From NCBI GenBank assembly GCA_014138645.1, contig JACJIB010000006.1, positions 186,001 through 250,000 on the forward strand: a stretch of 64,000 nucleotides of DNA, written 5' to 3'. Numbering within the stretch: the first letter of the stretch is position 1; every line of letters begins with the position of its first letter. Positions 33,151-41,586 of the stretch are shown here, piece after piece. Position numbers and translations under genes: made by a program. Origin of the DNA: Methylorubrum thiocyanatum (lineage in GTDB: Bacteria > Pseudomonadota > Alphaproteobacteria > Rhizobiales > Beijerinckiaceae). Under the pieces are notes generated by a model. It did no database searches, was not told the origin of the DNA, and saw only the letters and a program-made list of their open reading frames with translations.

Positions 33151-36100
33151 CTACTCTCCCGACAGCGCCGCCTTGGTGCGCGACCACCAGCCGGCCCGCT
33201 TGGGGCGGTTCGGATCGGGGGGCGTCAGCACCACCGCGACCGGCTCCGGCGCGGGTTCAGGGGCCGCCGCCTCGGACGCGGCCTGCGCGACGGACTCGGC
33301 CTGGATCGGCTCGGGCTCCGGCGCGGGCACGACCGGGGGCGGCTCGGCCGCGGCACCGTTGCCGGCGGCGAGCGAGACGGCGGTCACATCGGCATCGCTG
33401 ACCGGCTCCTCGGGGCCGACCGGCAGCGCGTCGGAGGCGGTCTCCTCGGGATGCGCCGCCTCGGAATGCCCTTCCGCAGCCCGCGCCTCGCCGGCCTCGT
33501 CGTCCAGCTCGGAATCCTGACGCTCGCTGCGCTCGTTCCGGCCGCGGCCCCGGCCGCCCCGGCGCCCGCGGCGGCGGCGGCGTCCGTTGCCCTCATCCTC
33601 GCCGTTGGCCTCACCAGGGGCCTCGCCGGCCTCGGACACGGTCTCGTCCCGCTCGGCCCCGGCGCCAGCCACCTCGTCGGCGGCCTCGGATTCGGGAGCC
33701 TCGTCGCCGTCCTCGGACCCATCCGACTCGGCGTCCGACCCGTTCTCGGACTCGTTCTCAGGCTCTTGCCCGTCCTGCGCGCGGGCCTCCTCACCGGAGG
33801 AACGCCCGCCGCGGCGACGGCGACGGCGACGGCGACGCCCGCCGCCCTCCTCGGAGCCCTCCGCACGGCCTTCGACGCCCTCGGCCTCGGCCTCGTCGGC
33901 AGACCGCTCGCCCCTCGGCTCGTCCGCCCGGGCCTCTTCGCCGTCCCGCAGCTCGTCCTCGGCCTCGAGCACCTCGTCCTCGAACTCCTCGGCCTCGTAG
34001 ACCGGGGAGATCGCGACCGCACGCACGCCCGTTGCCGGGCCGACATGCTTCACCGCCGGCTCGCCGCGGTCGAGTTGGAACGCCGCGGTCGCCGCCAGCC
34101 GCTCGTCGGCGGAGATGGTGATCGCCACGGAGAAGCGCTGCTCGAGGTCGTAGAGATGCGCCCGCTTCTGGTTGAGGATGTAGAGCGCCACCTCGGTGCG
34201 GGTGCGCAGCACGAGGTTGTGGCTCGACGACTTGAGCAGCGCCTCCTCGATCGAGCGCAGGATGTGCAGGGCCACCGAGGAGGTCGCCCGCACGAAGCCC
34301 GAGCCGCCGCAATGGGCGCAGGGGATCGAGGACGATTCGAGCACGCCGGTGCGGATGCGCTGGCGGCTCATCTCCAGGAGGCCGAAGGGCGAGATCCGCC
34401 CGACCTGGATGCGCGCCCGGTCGTTCTTCAGCGCCTCGTTGAGCCGCTTCTCCACCGCCCGGTTGTTGCGCTTCTCCTCCATGTCAATGAAGTCGATCAC
34501 GACGAGGCCGGCGAGGTCGCGCAGGCGCACCTGGCGGGCGACCTCTTCCGCCGCCTCGAGGTTGGTCTTGAGCGCGGTGTCCTCGATGTCGTGCTCGCGG
34601 GTGGCGCGGCCCGAGTTCACGTCGATCGAGACCAGCGCCTCGGTCGGGTTGATGACGAGGTAGCCGCCGGAGCGCAGCGCCACGTGGGTCGAGAACATCG
34701 CGTCGAGCTGCTGCTCGACGCCGTAGCGGGCGAAGATCGGCGTCGGGTCGCGGTAGGGCTTCACCACCTTCGACTGGCCGGGCATCAGCATCCGCATGAA
34801 GTCCTTGGCCTCGCGGTAGGCCTCCTCGCCGGAGACCAGAACCTCGTCGAGATCCTTGTTGTAGAGGTCGCGGATCGCCCGCTTGATCAGCGAGCCCTCC
34901 TCGTAGACGAGCGCCGGGGCGGTGGAGGACAGCGTCAGCTCGCGCACGCTCTCCCACAGGCGCATCAGGTACTCGAAGTCGCGCTTGATCTCCGGCTTGG
35001 TGCGCGAGGCGCCGGCCGTGCGCAGGATGATCCCCATCCCCTCCGGCACGTCGAGGTCGGCCACGACCTCCTTCAGGCGCTTGCGGTCGGCGGCCGAGGT
35101 GATCTTGCGGGAGATGCCGCCGCCGCGACCGGTGTTCGGCATCAGAACCGAGTAGCGGCCGGCGAGCGACAGGTAGGTGGTGAGCGCCGCGCCCTTGGTG
35201 CCGCGCTCTTCCTTGACGACCTGAACGAGGATGATCTGGCGGCGCTTGATCACCTCCTGGATCTTGTAGTGGCGGCGATAGGCGCGCGGGCGCTCGGGGA
35301 TCTCGGCAAGCGCGTCGCCCGCGCCGCCGACCTGCGCGACCCGCGCCTCGCCGTCCTCGGATTCCTCGTCCTCTTCCTCGTCGTCCGAATCGTCGTCATC
35401 GTCGTCCGACTCGTCCTCGTCCGAATCCTCGTCGTCCTCATCCTCGTCGGACTCGTCGTCCTCGGACGCGTCGTCGGAATCCTCGTCCTCGTCCATCTCC
35501 ACGGTCTCGGAGACCGGTGCGGAGGCGGCGACGGGCTGCGGCTCGACCGTCTCGGCGTCATCCGCGGACTCCGCGGCCTCGACCGGCGGATTGGGGGCCT
35601 CGGAGATCGCGGCGATATCGGACGGCTCGACCGTGGCAGCCGGCGCGGCGGGAGCCTCGCCGGACTCTGCGGCCGGCTCGGCCGGTGCGTCGCCTGCGGG
35701 CGCGCCGGGCGCCAGCGCCGCTTCGGGCAGGCTCGCGGAGGCGTCGCCGCCGGTCTCGACCGGCTCGGCGCTGGACTCGGGATTCGATTCGGCGGCGGGC
35801 TCGTCGCCCAGGGGCCGCTCTTCGACGAGGGCGGCGCGCACGGCCTCGATCGCCTCCGGCGCGGGCGCGTCGGCGGCTTGGCCCTCGCCGGGGATCGCGT
35901 CGTTCTCGGAAACGGTCTCCGCGACCGCCTCCTGCGACTTCACCGTGTCGTCGTGGCGCGAGCCGCGGGCCTCGGCCCGGCGTCCGCGCGAGCGGCGGCC
36001 CCGCGGCGGACGGCGCTCCTCGCGCTCGCGGTGCTCCTCCTCCTCGCGCGCCTCGGCCTCGATCAGCGCGAGGCGGTCGGCCATCGGGATCTGGTAGTAG

Positions 36101-36333
36101 TCGGGGTGGATCTCGTTGAAGGCGAGGAAGCCGTGGCGGTTGCCGCCGTACTCGACGAAGGCCGCCTGGAGCGAGGGCTCCACGCGGGTGACCTTGGCGA
36201 GATAGATGTTGCCTCTCAGAGGCCGGCGGTTGGCCGCCTCGAAATCGAATTCCTCGACCCGCGAGCCTTGGACGGTGACGACCCGGGTCTCCTCCGGATG
36301 CGTCGCGTCGATGAGCATCTTGTTGTTGGCCAT
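33151..36333 (-). CDS. rne: ribonuclease E (Rne/Rng family), alphaproteobacterial type
   Basis: A 1060-aa endonuclease for mRNA decay and rRNA/tRNA processing, and scaffold of the degradosome. The N-terminal start is MANNKMLIDATHPEETRVVT. The S1 domain is split by a large insertion (about residues 95-335) that is basic at first and then an almost pure Asp/Glu/Ser run. S1 resumes at YRRHYKIQEVIKRRQIILVQ. Catalytic Asp residues sit in SIDVNSGRATREHD and LVVIDFIDMEEK. The Zn-link CAHCGGSG stands in place of the E. coli CPRC. The C-terminal ~300 residues are disordered and alternately acidic and Arg-rich. It ends in a conserved WWSRTKAALSGE. Confidence 0.95.
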   Translation of the reverse strand: MANNKMLIDATHPEETRVVTVQGSRVEEFDFEAANRRPLRGNIYLAKVTRVEPSLQAAFVEYGGNRHGFLAFNEIHPDYYQIPMADRLALIEAEAREEEEHREREERRPPRGRRSRGRRAEARGSRHDDTVKSQEAVAETVSENDAIPGEGQAADAPAPEAIEAVRAALVEERPLGDEPAAESNPESSAEPVETGGDASASLPEAALAPGAPAGDAPAEPAAESGEAPAAPAATVEPSDIAAISEAPNPPVEAAESADDAETVEPQPVAASAPVSETVEMDEDEDSDDASEDDESDEDEDDEDSDEDESDDDDDDSDDEEEDEESEDGEARVAQVGGAGDALAEIPERPRAYRRHYKIQEVIKRRQIILVQVVKEERGTKGAALTTYLSLAGRYSVLMPNTGRGGGISRKITSAADRKRLKEVVADLDVPEGMGIILRTAGASRTKPEIKRDFEYLMRLWESVRELTLSSTAPALVYEEGSLIKRAIRDLYNKDLDEVLVSGEEAYREAKDFMRMLMPGQSKVVKPYRDPTPIFARYGVEQQLDAMFSTHVALRSGGYLVINPTEALVSIDVNSGRATREHDIEDTALKTNLEAAEEVARQVRLRDLAGLVVIDFIDMEEKRNNRAVEKRLNEALKNDRARIQVGRISPFGLLEMSRQRIRTGVLESSSIPCAHCGGSGFVRATSSVALHILRSIEEALLKSSSHNLVLRTRTEVALYILNQKRAHLYDLEQRFSVAITISADERLAATAAFQLDRGEPAVKHVGPATGVRAVAISPVYEAEEFEDEVLEAEDELRDGEEARADEPRGERSADEAEAEGVEGRAEGSEEGGGRRRRRRRRRGGRSSGEEARAQDGQEPENESENGSDAESDGSEDGDEAPESEAADEVAGAGAERDETVSEAGEAPGEANGEDEGNGRRRRRGRRGGRGRGRNERSERQDSELDDEAGEARAAEGHSEAAHPEETASDALPVGPEEPVSDADVTAVSLAAGNGAAAEPPPVVPAPEPEPIQAESVAQAASEAAAPEPAPEPVAVVLTPPDPNRPKRAGWWSRTKAALSGE

Positions 36334-36834
36334 GACGAACTTTCGGTCATGGCGGCCGACGTCGTTCTCCTCACGCGTGCGCCGCGTTGTCCCGGCGGAG
36401 CCTCACCCGGCCCCGAGGCCGAAGGGGAGAGGATGCGCGCCGGCCTCGTTGCCGAGGCCGCGGGTGGTGCGGGGAGGGGATTGCCGTCAACCGCCTTCGG
36501 GCGCCGGGCATCGGCGCGCTGGGGGTTGAACAGGGCCGGGGCGACGGAAGGGGCGAGGCGACGCGAAAACCGCGCGCCTTCGGCACGAGCAGCGGCAACC
36601 GATGCTGTGCGTCCTCCCATCCTGATCCGGCCTCGCGAAGATGGTGGGCCGGCAAGCGGCCCGTACAGATTTCATGGGCGCGGCCGTCCCCAAAGATCGG
36701 GAAACCGCGAATGCCGTGACACCCGCCCGGATGCCGGGAGGCGCCGACTGACGCTGCCAATTCGAGCGAGGTGGGCGCCGACATGCCCCGGGCGCGCCCG
36801 GGGGCCGCCGAAGCGCCAACCCGGGAATGGGGTC
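36334..36834 (-). promoter_or_regulatory. long 5' untranslated leader of rne
   Basis: There is no gene for 680 bases upstream of rne. If transcription starts from the promoter at 36841-36868, the leader is about 500 bases. In E. coli the rne leader is 361 bases and is the target of autoregulation by RNase E, so a similar role is plausible. I could not identify specific hairpins by eye. Confidence 0.5.
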
Positions 36835-36840
36835 GATATC

Positions 36841-36868
36841 ATTACAGAGTGTCGCGGGAGAATTGCAA
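36841..36868 (-). promoter_or_regulatory. candidate housekeeping promoter of rne
   Basis: On the minus strand TTGCAA (36863-36868) is separated by 16 bases from TGTAAT (36841-36846), close to the -35/-10 consensus and rare in such GC-rich DNA. It points toward rne. Confidence 0.5.
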
Positions 36869-37015
36869 GGGTTCCGTATGACGGCACTCGTCACTTCGTC
36901 GCCGCAGCCGGATCCGGCACGCCGCGCCCGCAGCCCTTGAACCGGAAGCCGCGCCACCGGCTTGAAGCAGGCGAGGATTGCCGCGAGAGCCCGGCGGGCA
37001 GGGGAGGACTTCGCC

Positions 37016-37201
37016 GTGTCGTTTCCCGAAACATCGCTCGCGTCGGTGGCGAAAGACGGACGCGAGGCCCGCTACCGGGGCGACCCGGCCAGCGCCAATC
37101 CCTATCCCGAAGGCACCGAGGATCACGCCGTCTGGCAGCGGGCCTGGGAGACGCCCGACGGCGAGGCGGCGGAACGGGAGGCGCCCGACGGCCGCGCCTG
37201 A
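37016..37201 (+). CDS. small Rmf/CrpP-like protein, 61 aa
   Basis: GTG 37016 is preceded by GGGGAGG (37001-37007) with good spacing. The core GREARYRGDPASANPYPEGT followed by EDHAVWQRAWE matches the small family pattern G..A...G....NPY..GT....W..GW-like found in ribosome modulation factor and CrpP-type proteins. The last Gly is replaced by Ala (RAWE). Related proteins bind ribosomes in stationary phase or are proposed to modify antibiotics. Which applies here is unknown. An upstream in-frame TTG (36962) has no RBS. It lies alone between rne and amiC. Confidence 0.65.
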   Translation: MSFPETSLASVAKDGREARYRGDPASANPYPEGTEDHAVWQRAWETPDGEAAEREAPDGRA

Positions 37202-37355
37202 CCCGCCGGCCAAGGACGTCCGATCCTAGCCCCGATCCTGAGGTGCCGCGCCCGCCCGTCGGCCGGAGTGAGGATTCGAACGCGTTGCAGCCGCAAGTGG
37301 TGTCACCCTTGCACAACAGCGGCAGCGGGACGATCCGGCGTCGGGTGAGGAACGG

Positions 37356-37363
37356 TTAACCAT
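37356..37363 (+). promoter_or_regulatory. candidate CtrA half-site upstream of amiC
   Basis: TTAACCAT lies 48 bases before the amiC ATG inside GGTTAACCATC. This octamer is the half-site form recognised by the cell-cycle regulator CtrA in alphaproteobacteria. A single half-site may be chance, though such T/A-rich words are rare in this sequence. Confidence 0.3.
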
Positions 37364-37410
37364 CTCGGCCGTATCCCGTATCGGAGGCTCCCCGGAACCT
37401 TGGCCGCCCG

Positions 37411-38727
37411 ATGCCGCACAGCACCCGCCTGCCCCGCACCGGACTTCTTCGCACCGTCGCCGCCCTTGCGCTCGCGGCCGGCACCCTCCTGGCCGCCGGC
37501 CCGGCGCCGGCTCAGGACGGCCCTGCCGGCTCGCAGACCGGCAGCGCGGCGGTGGCGATCGCCGCCGAGACCGTCTCCCGCGACGGCACGACCCGGCTCA
37601 CCCTCACCCTGTCGAGGGCGATCGAGGCCCGCGCCTTCGTGATGGAGCGGCCCGACCGGGCGGTGATCGACCTGCCCGAGGTCAACTTCCAGCTCGATCA
37701 GGAGACGGGCAAGATGAGCGGGCGCAAGCGGGACGGCGCCATCGCCTCGTTCCGCTACGGCCTGTTCGCCCCGGGCCGCTCGCGCATCGTGGTCGATCTG
37801 ACCGGCCCCGCCGTGGTCGAGGCCATCGAGACGACCACGACCCGCGAGGGCGCGGTGCTCGTCTCCATCCCCTTCCGCAAGGTCGACCGCGACACCTTCC
37901 GCAAGGCGGCGGTGGCGGGCGATCCGAGCCCCGCCGCCAAGGCGGCGCCCAAGGCCGCGTCGATGAATGAGGCCGCCGACACGCGCCCGCTCATCGTCAT
38001 CGATGCCGGCCACGGCGGCACCGATCCGGGCGCGATCGCCGCCACGGGGGTGTTCGAGAAGGACATCGTGTTCGGCTTCGCCCAGTCCTTCGCCGAGCGC
38101 CTGGAGCAGTCCGGCCGCTACCGCCTCCTGATGACCCGCGACCGCGACGTGTTCGTGCCGCTGGCCGAGCGGGTGCGCATCGCCCGCGAGGCCAAGGCCG
38201 ACCTGTTCGTCTCGATCCACGCCGATTCGATCTCGGCCGCGCCGCAGGTGAAGGGCGCCACGATCTATACCGGCTCGGAGAAGGCGACCGACAGCGAATC
38301 CGCGAGGCTCGCCGAGCGCGAGAACCGGGCGGATGCCGCCGCCGGCACCGAATCCGGCGAGGGGCCGGCGGATGTCGCCGACATCCTCCAGGAACTGACG
38401 CTGCGCGAGACCCGCGGCTTCTCGGCGGGCTTCGCCGGCCGGCTGATGGGCCAGCTCTCGCCGGTGATGGAGATGAGCACCAAGCCCCACCGCGAGGCCG
38501 GCTTCAAGGTGCTGCGCTCCCCCGACGTGCCCTCGGTGCTGATCGAACTCGGCTACCTGTCGAGCAAGAGCGATCTGGAGAAGCTGCAATCGGAGGAGTG
38601 GCGCGCCCGGGTGACGGGATCGATGGCCAAGGCCGTGGACCTGTTCTTCTCCGGCCGGGCCACCCTCTCGCGGCCCGCCCTCGTCGCGCCGAAGCGTTCG
38701 GCGGCCATCGCCCCAGTTTCACCATAG
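37411..38727 (+). CDS. amiC: N-acetylmuramoyl-L-alanine amidase AmiC-like
   Basis: A 438-aa periplasmic zinc amidase that splits septal peptidoglycan. Signal peptide residues 1-35 end in GPAPAQ. An AMIN domain (about 48-150, VIDLPEVNFQLDQETGK) targets the protein to peptidoglycan. The amidase_3 domain (about 193-415) has zinc ligands in IVIDAGHGGTDPGA, the Glu in GVFEKDIV, and the His in LFVSIHADSIS. The catalytic Glu is in SVLIELGYLSSKSD. It precedes mrcA in the order rne-amiC-mrcA, which is conserved in alphaproteobacteria. A CtrA-like half-site lies just upstream. Confidence 0.94.
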   Translation: MPHSTRLPRTGLLRTVAALALAAGTLLAAGPAPAQDGPAGSQTGSAAVAIAAETVSRDGTTRLTLTLSRAIEARAFVMERPDRAVIDLPEVNFQLDQETGKMSGRKRDGAIASFRYGLFAPGRSRIVVDLTGPAVVEAIETTTTREGAVLVSIPFRKVDRDTFRKAAVAGDPSPAAKAAPKAASMNEAADTRPLIVIDAGHGGTDPGAIAATGVFEKDIVFGFAQSFAERLEQSGRYRLLMTRDRDVFVPLAERVRIAREAKADLFVSIHADSISAAPQVKGATIYTGSEKATDSESARLAERENRADAAAGTESGEGPADVADILQELTLRETRGFSAGFAGRLMGQLSPVMEMSTKPHREAGFKVLRSPDVPSVLIELGYLSSKSDLEKLQSEEWRARVTGSMAKAVDLFFSGRATLSRPALVAPKRSAAIAPVSP

Positions 38728-38883
38728 AGCCGGTGTCGATACGGGGCTCGACGAGCCCCCCGTCCGCTTGCAAGTCGCCCTTGTAGGAAGCGCGGCCGCG
38801 CGGGGCCTTACCAGAGCCCGCGGCAGGCCCTCGCGCCCGGCCTTCATCGGCGCGCAGCGGACGAGCGACGGAACGGACCCCGG

Positions 38884-41301
38884 ATGCGTTTCATCCTGCG
38901 ATTCTTCGCCTTCCTGTTCTCGGCCGGCGCCGTGGTGTTCTGCATCGCCGCGGCGGTGGGCGCGTTCTTCTACTGGAAGTACAGCCAGGACCTGCCGGAC
39001 CACGCCGCGCTCGCGAACTATGAGCCGCCGGTGATGACCCGCGTCCACGCGGCCGACGGCTCGCTTCTGGCCGAGTACGCCCACGAGCGCCGCCTCTACC
39101 TGCCGATCCAGGCGATGCCGAAGGTCGTGGTCGCCGCCTTCCTCTCGGCGGAGGACAAGAACTTCTACAAGCACGGCGGCATCGACCCCGAGGGCATCGT
39201 CCGCGCGATCCTCACCAACGCCCAGTCCGGCAAGAAGCAGGGCGCCTCGACCATCACCCAGCAGGTGGCCAAGAACTTCCTGCTCTCGGCCGAGCAGACC
39301 TACGACCGCAAGATCAAGGAAGCGCTGATCGCCCTGCGGATCGAATCGACCTACTCGAAGGACAAGATCCTCGAACTCTACCTCAACGAGATTTTTCTCG
39401 GGACGATCGTTCCGGGCCGCAACCTGCACGGGGTGGCGGCGGCGGCGCTGGATTACTTCGGCAAGTCCGTCCACGAGCTGACGATCAACGAGGCGGCCTA
39501 CCTCGCCGCCCTGCCGAAGGGTCCGAACAACTACCATCCCTACCGGCGCACGCAGCAGGCCCTGGCGCGGCGCAACGAGATCATCGGCCTGATGGCCCAG
39601 AACGGCTACATCACCGCCGACGAGGCCACCGAAGCCAAGAAGCAGCCGCTCGGCGTCAACCCGCGGGTCGCCTTCCCCAACGCGGCCAATGCCAACTACT
39701 TCACCGAAGAGGTCCGCCGCGAGATCTCCGAGCGCTACGGCCAGTCCAAGCTCTACGAGGGCGGCCTGTCGGTGCGTGCCACCCTCGACCCGAAGATGCA
39801 GGCGCTGGCGCGCAAGGCGCTCATCGACGGCCTCGTGCGCTACGATCAGGCCCGCGGCTGGCGCGGCGCCGAGCACAAGGTCGACCTGACCGGCCGTGAC
39901 TGGGGCCAGGCGGTGGCCGAGATGCCGGCGCTGGGCGACATCGCCCCCTGGCGGCTCGCCGTGGTCCTGAACACCAATGGCGGCGTGGCGCAGATCGGCC
40001 TGCAGCCCAAGCGCGAGCCCGGCGGCACCCTGTCGAAGGAGCGCGAGACCGGCGCGATCACCGCGGAAGGCGTGAAGTGGACCGGCCGCCCCGTCGCCAC
40101 CGCGCTGAAGGCCGGCGACGTCGTCTATGTCGAGGCGATCGATGCGGGGAAGGGCACCTACCGCCTGCGCCAGAAGCCCGAGGTGTCGGGCGCCATCGTC
40201 GCGATGGACCCCTATACCGGGCGCGTCCACGCCATGGTCGGCGGCTTCTCCTACGAGGAATCCGAGTTCAACCGCGCGACGCAGGCGATGCGCCAGCCCG
40301 GCTCGTCGTTCAAGCCGATCGTCTACTCGGCGGCGCTCGACAACGGCTACACCCCGTCCTCGGTGGTGCTGGACGCGCCCATCACCATCGAGGCCGGCCC
40401 CGGCCAGGAAGCGTGGTCGCCCTCGAACTACGACGGCAAGTCCGGCGGCCCGCACACGCTCCGCTACGGTATCGAGCACTCGAAGAACCTGATGACGGTG
40501 CGGCTCGCCAAGGATATCGGCATGCCGCTCATCGCCGAATATGCCCGCCGCTTCGGCGTCTACGACGACCTGCTCCCGGTCCTGCCGATGTCGCTGGGCG
40601 CGGGCGAGACGACGGTGATGCGCATGGTCACCGCCTACTCGATGCTGGCCAATGGCGGGCGGCGCATCCGCCCGACCCTGATCGACCGCATCCAGGACCG
40701 CACCGGCGAGACGATCTACCGCCACGACAACCGCAAATGCGTCGGCTGCGACGCGGAGAAGTGGTCGGGCCAGGACGAGCCGAAGCTCGTGGACGAGTCC
40801 GAGCAGGTGCTCGACCCGCTCACCGCCTACCAGATGGTCTCGATCATGGAGGGCGTGGTCCAGCGCGGCACCGCGACGATCCTCAAGCAGATCGGCAAAC
40901 CGCTCGCGGGCAAGACCGGCACGACCAACGACGCCAAGGATGCGTGGTTCGTGGGCTTCTCCCCCGATCTCGCGGTCGGCGTCTATCTCGGCTTCGACAA
41001 GCCGCGCTCGCTGGGCGACCGCGCCACCGGCGGCGGGCTCGCCGCGCCCATCGCCCTCGACTTCCTGAAGGTCGCGCTCAAGGACAAGCCGCCGACGCCG
41101 TTCCGGGTGCCGCCGGGGATCAAGCTGATCCGCGTCAACGCGTCGTCGGGCACCCGCGCCGGCTCGGGCGAGGGCGGCGGCACGATCCTCGAAGCGTTCA
41201 AGCCCGGCACCGCCCCGCCGGACGCCTACGTCGCCCCCGCTGCCCCGGCCGCGGTGCCGCCGGATGCGGGCGCCGCCGCCCAGGCCGGCGGGGTGTACTG
41301 A
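38884..41301 (+). CDS. mrcA: penicillin-binding protein 1A
   Basis: An 805-aa bifunctional peptidoglycan synthase. One N-terminal membrane helix (RFFAFLFSAGAVVFCIAAAV) is followed by the GT51 glycosyltransferase domain with catalytic Glu in AFLSAEDKNFYKHGGID and the GASTITQQVAKNFLL box. An OB-like insertion (about 330-430) follows. The transpeptidase domain has SSFK in QPGSSFKPIVYSAALDN, a SMLANGG motif and KTGTTNDAKDAWFVGF. The C-terminus is Ala/Pro-rich. The frame, order and length fit PBP1A. It is followed by a strong terminator at 41326. Confidence 0.95.
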   Translation: MRFILRFFAFLFSAGAVVFCIAAAVGAFFYWKYSQDLPDHAALANYEPPVMTRVHAADGSLLAEYAHERRLYLPIQAMPKVVVAAFLSAEDKNFYKHGGIDPEGIVRAILTNAQSGKKQGASTITQQVAKNFLLSAEQTYDRKIKEALIALRIESTYSKDKILELYLNEIFLGTIVPGRNLHGVAAAALDYFGKSVHELTINEAAYLAALPKGPNNYHPYRRTQQALARRNEIIGLMAQNGYITADEATEAKKQPLGVNPRVAFPNAANANYFTEEVRREISERYGQSKLYEGGLSVRATLDPKMQALARKALIDGLVRYDQARGWRGAEHKVDLTGRDWGQAVAEMPALGDIAPWRLAVVLNTNGGVAQIGLQPKREPGGTLSKERETGAITAEGVKWTGRPVATALKAGDVVYVEAIDAGKGTYRLRQKPEVSGAIVAMDPYTGRVHAMVGGFSYEESEFNRATQAMRQPGSSFKPIVYSAALDNGYTPSSVVLDAPITIEAGPGQEAWSPSNYDGKSGGPHTLRYGIEHSKNLMTVRLAKDIGMPLIAEYARRFGVYDDLLPVLPMSLGAGETTVMRMVTAYSMLANGGRRIRPTLIDRIQDRTGETIYRHDNRKCVGCDAEKWSGQDEPKLVDESEQVLDPLTAYQMVSIMEGVVQRGTATILKQIGKPLAGKTGTTNDAKDAWFVGFSPDLAVGVYLGFDKPRSLGDRATGGGLAAPIALDFLKVALKDKPPTPFRVPPGIKLIRVNASSGTRAGSGEGGGTILEAFKPGTAPPDAYVAPAAPAAVPPDAGAAAQAGGVY

Positions 41302-41325
41302 AGACCCGACCCTCCGCATCGACCC

Positions 41326-41355
41326 AGAGCCGCCCCCGCCGGGGCGGCTCTTTTC
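41326..41355 (+). terminator. rho-independent terminator after mrcA
   Basis: A perfect 11-base stem AGAGCCGCCCC (41326-41336), loop CGCC, GGGGCGGCTCT (41341-41351) is followed by TTTCG. It lies 25 bases after the mrcA stop. Confidence 0.85.
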
Positions 41356-41467
41356 GTTTCGGCCCGCTCAGAACCGGATCGTATTCAACGAAAACGATCT
41401 TCGCCCAATCTCCGCACGGCGAAGGAAGGGCTTTCTCGATCTGCTGAAAAAAGGCTCGATCATTCCT

Positions 41468-41496
41468 TTGACGGACGGTTTTTCCGCGGCGATGAT
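41468..41496 (+). promoter_or_regulatory. candidate promoter of sfnG
   Basis: TTGACG (41468-41473), a 17-base spacer, then GATGAT (41491-41496). It sits in a relatively AT-rich 200-base stretch. The predicted leader is about 85 bases. A GATCGT...ACGATC inverted pair (41377-41399) lies further upstream and could be a regulator site. Confidence 0.4.
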
Positions 41497-41586
41497 CTGA
41501 AGCAACGAGACGATTGAACTCACAAGAACTTCGATCAACTCGAACTGTTCCAGATCACTCCTCACGAAGACGAGCGACGTGCCGCC

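Noticed and set aside
33043..37359. A 1438-codon open frame antisense to rne
   Set aside because: It mirrors the coding strand of rne, whose protein is clearly recognisable. Low-complexity Arg/Leu/Gly composition and no domain mark it as a GC-driven shadow.
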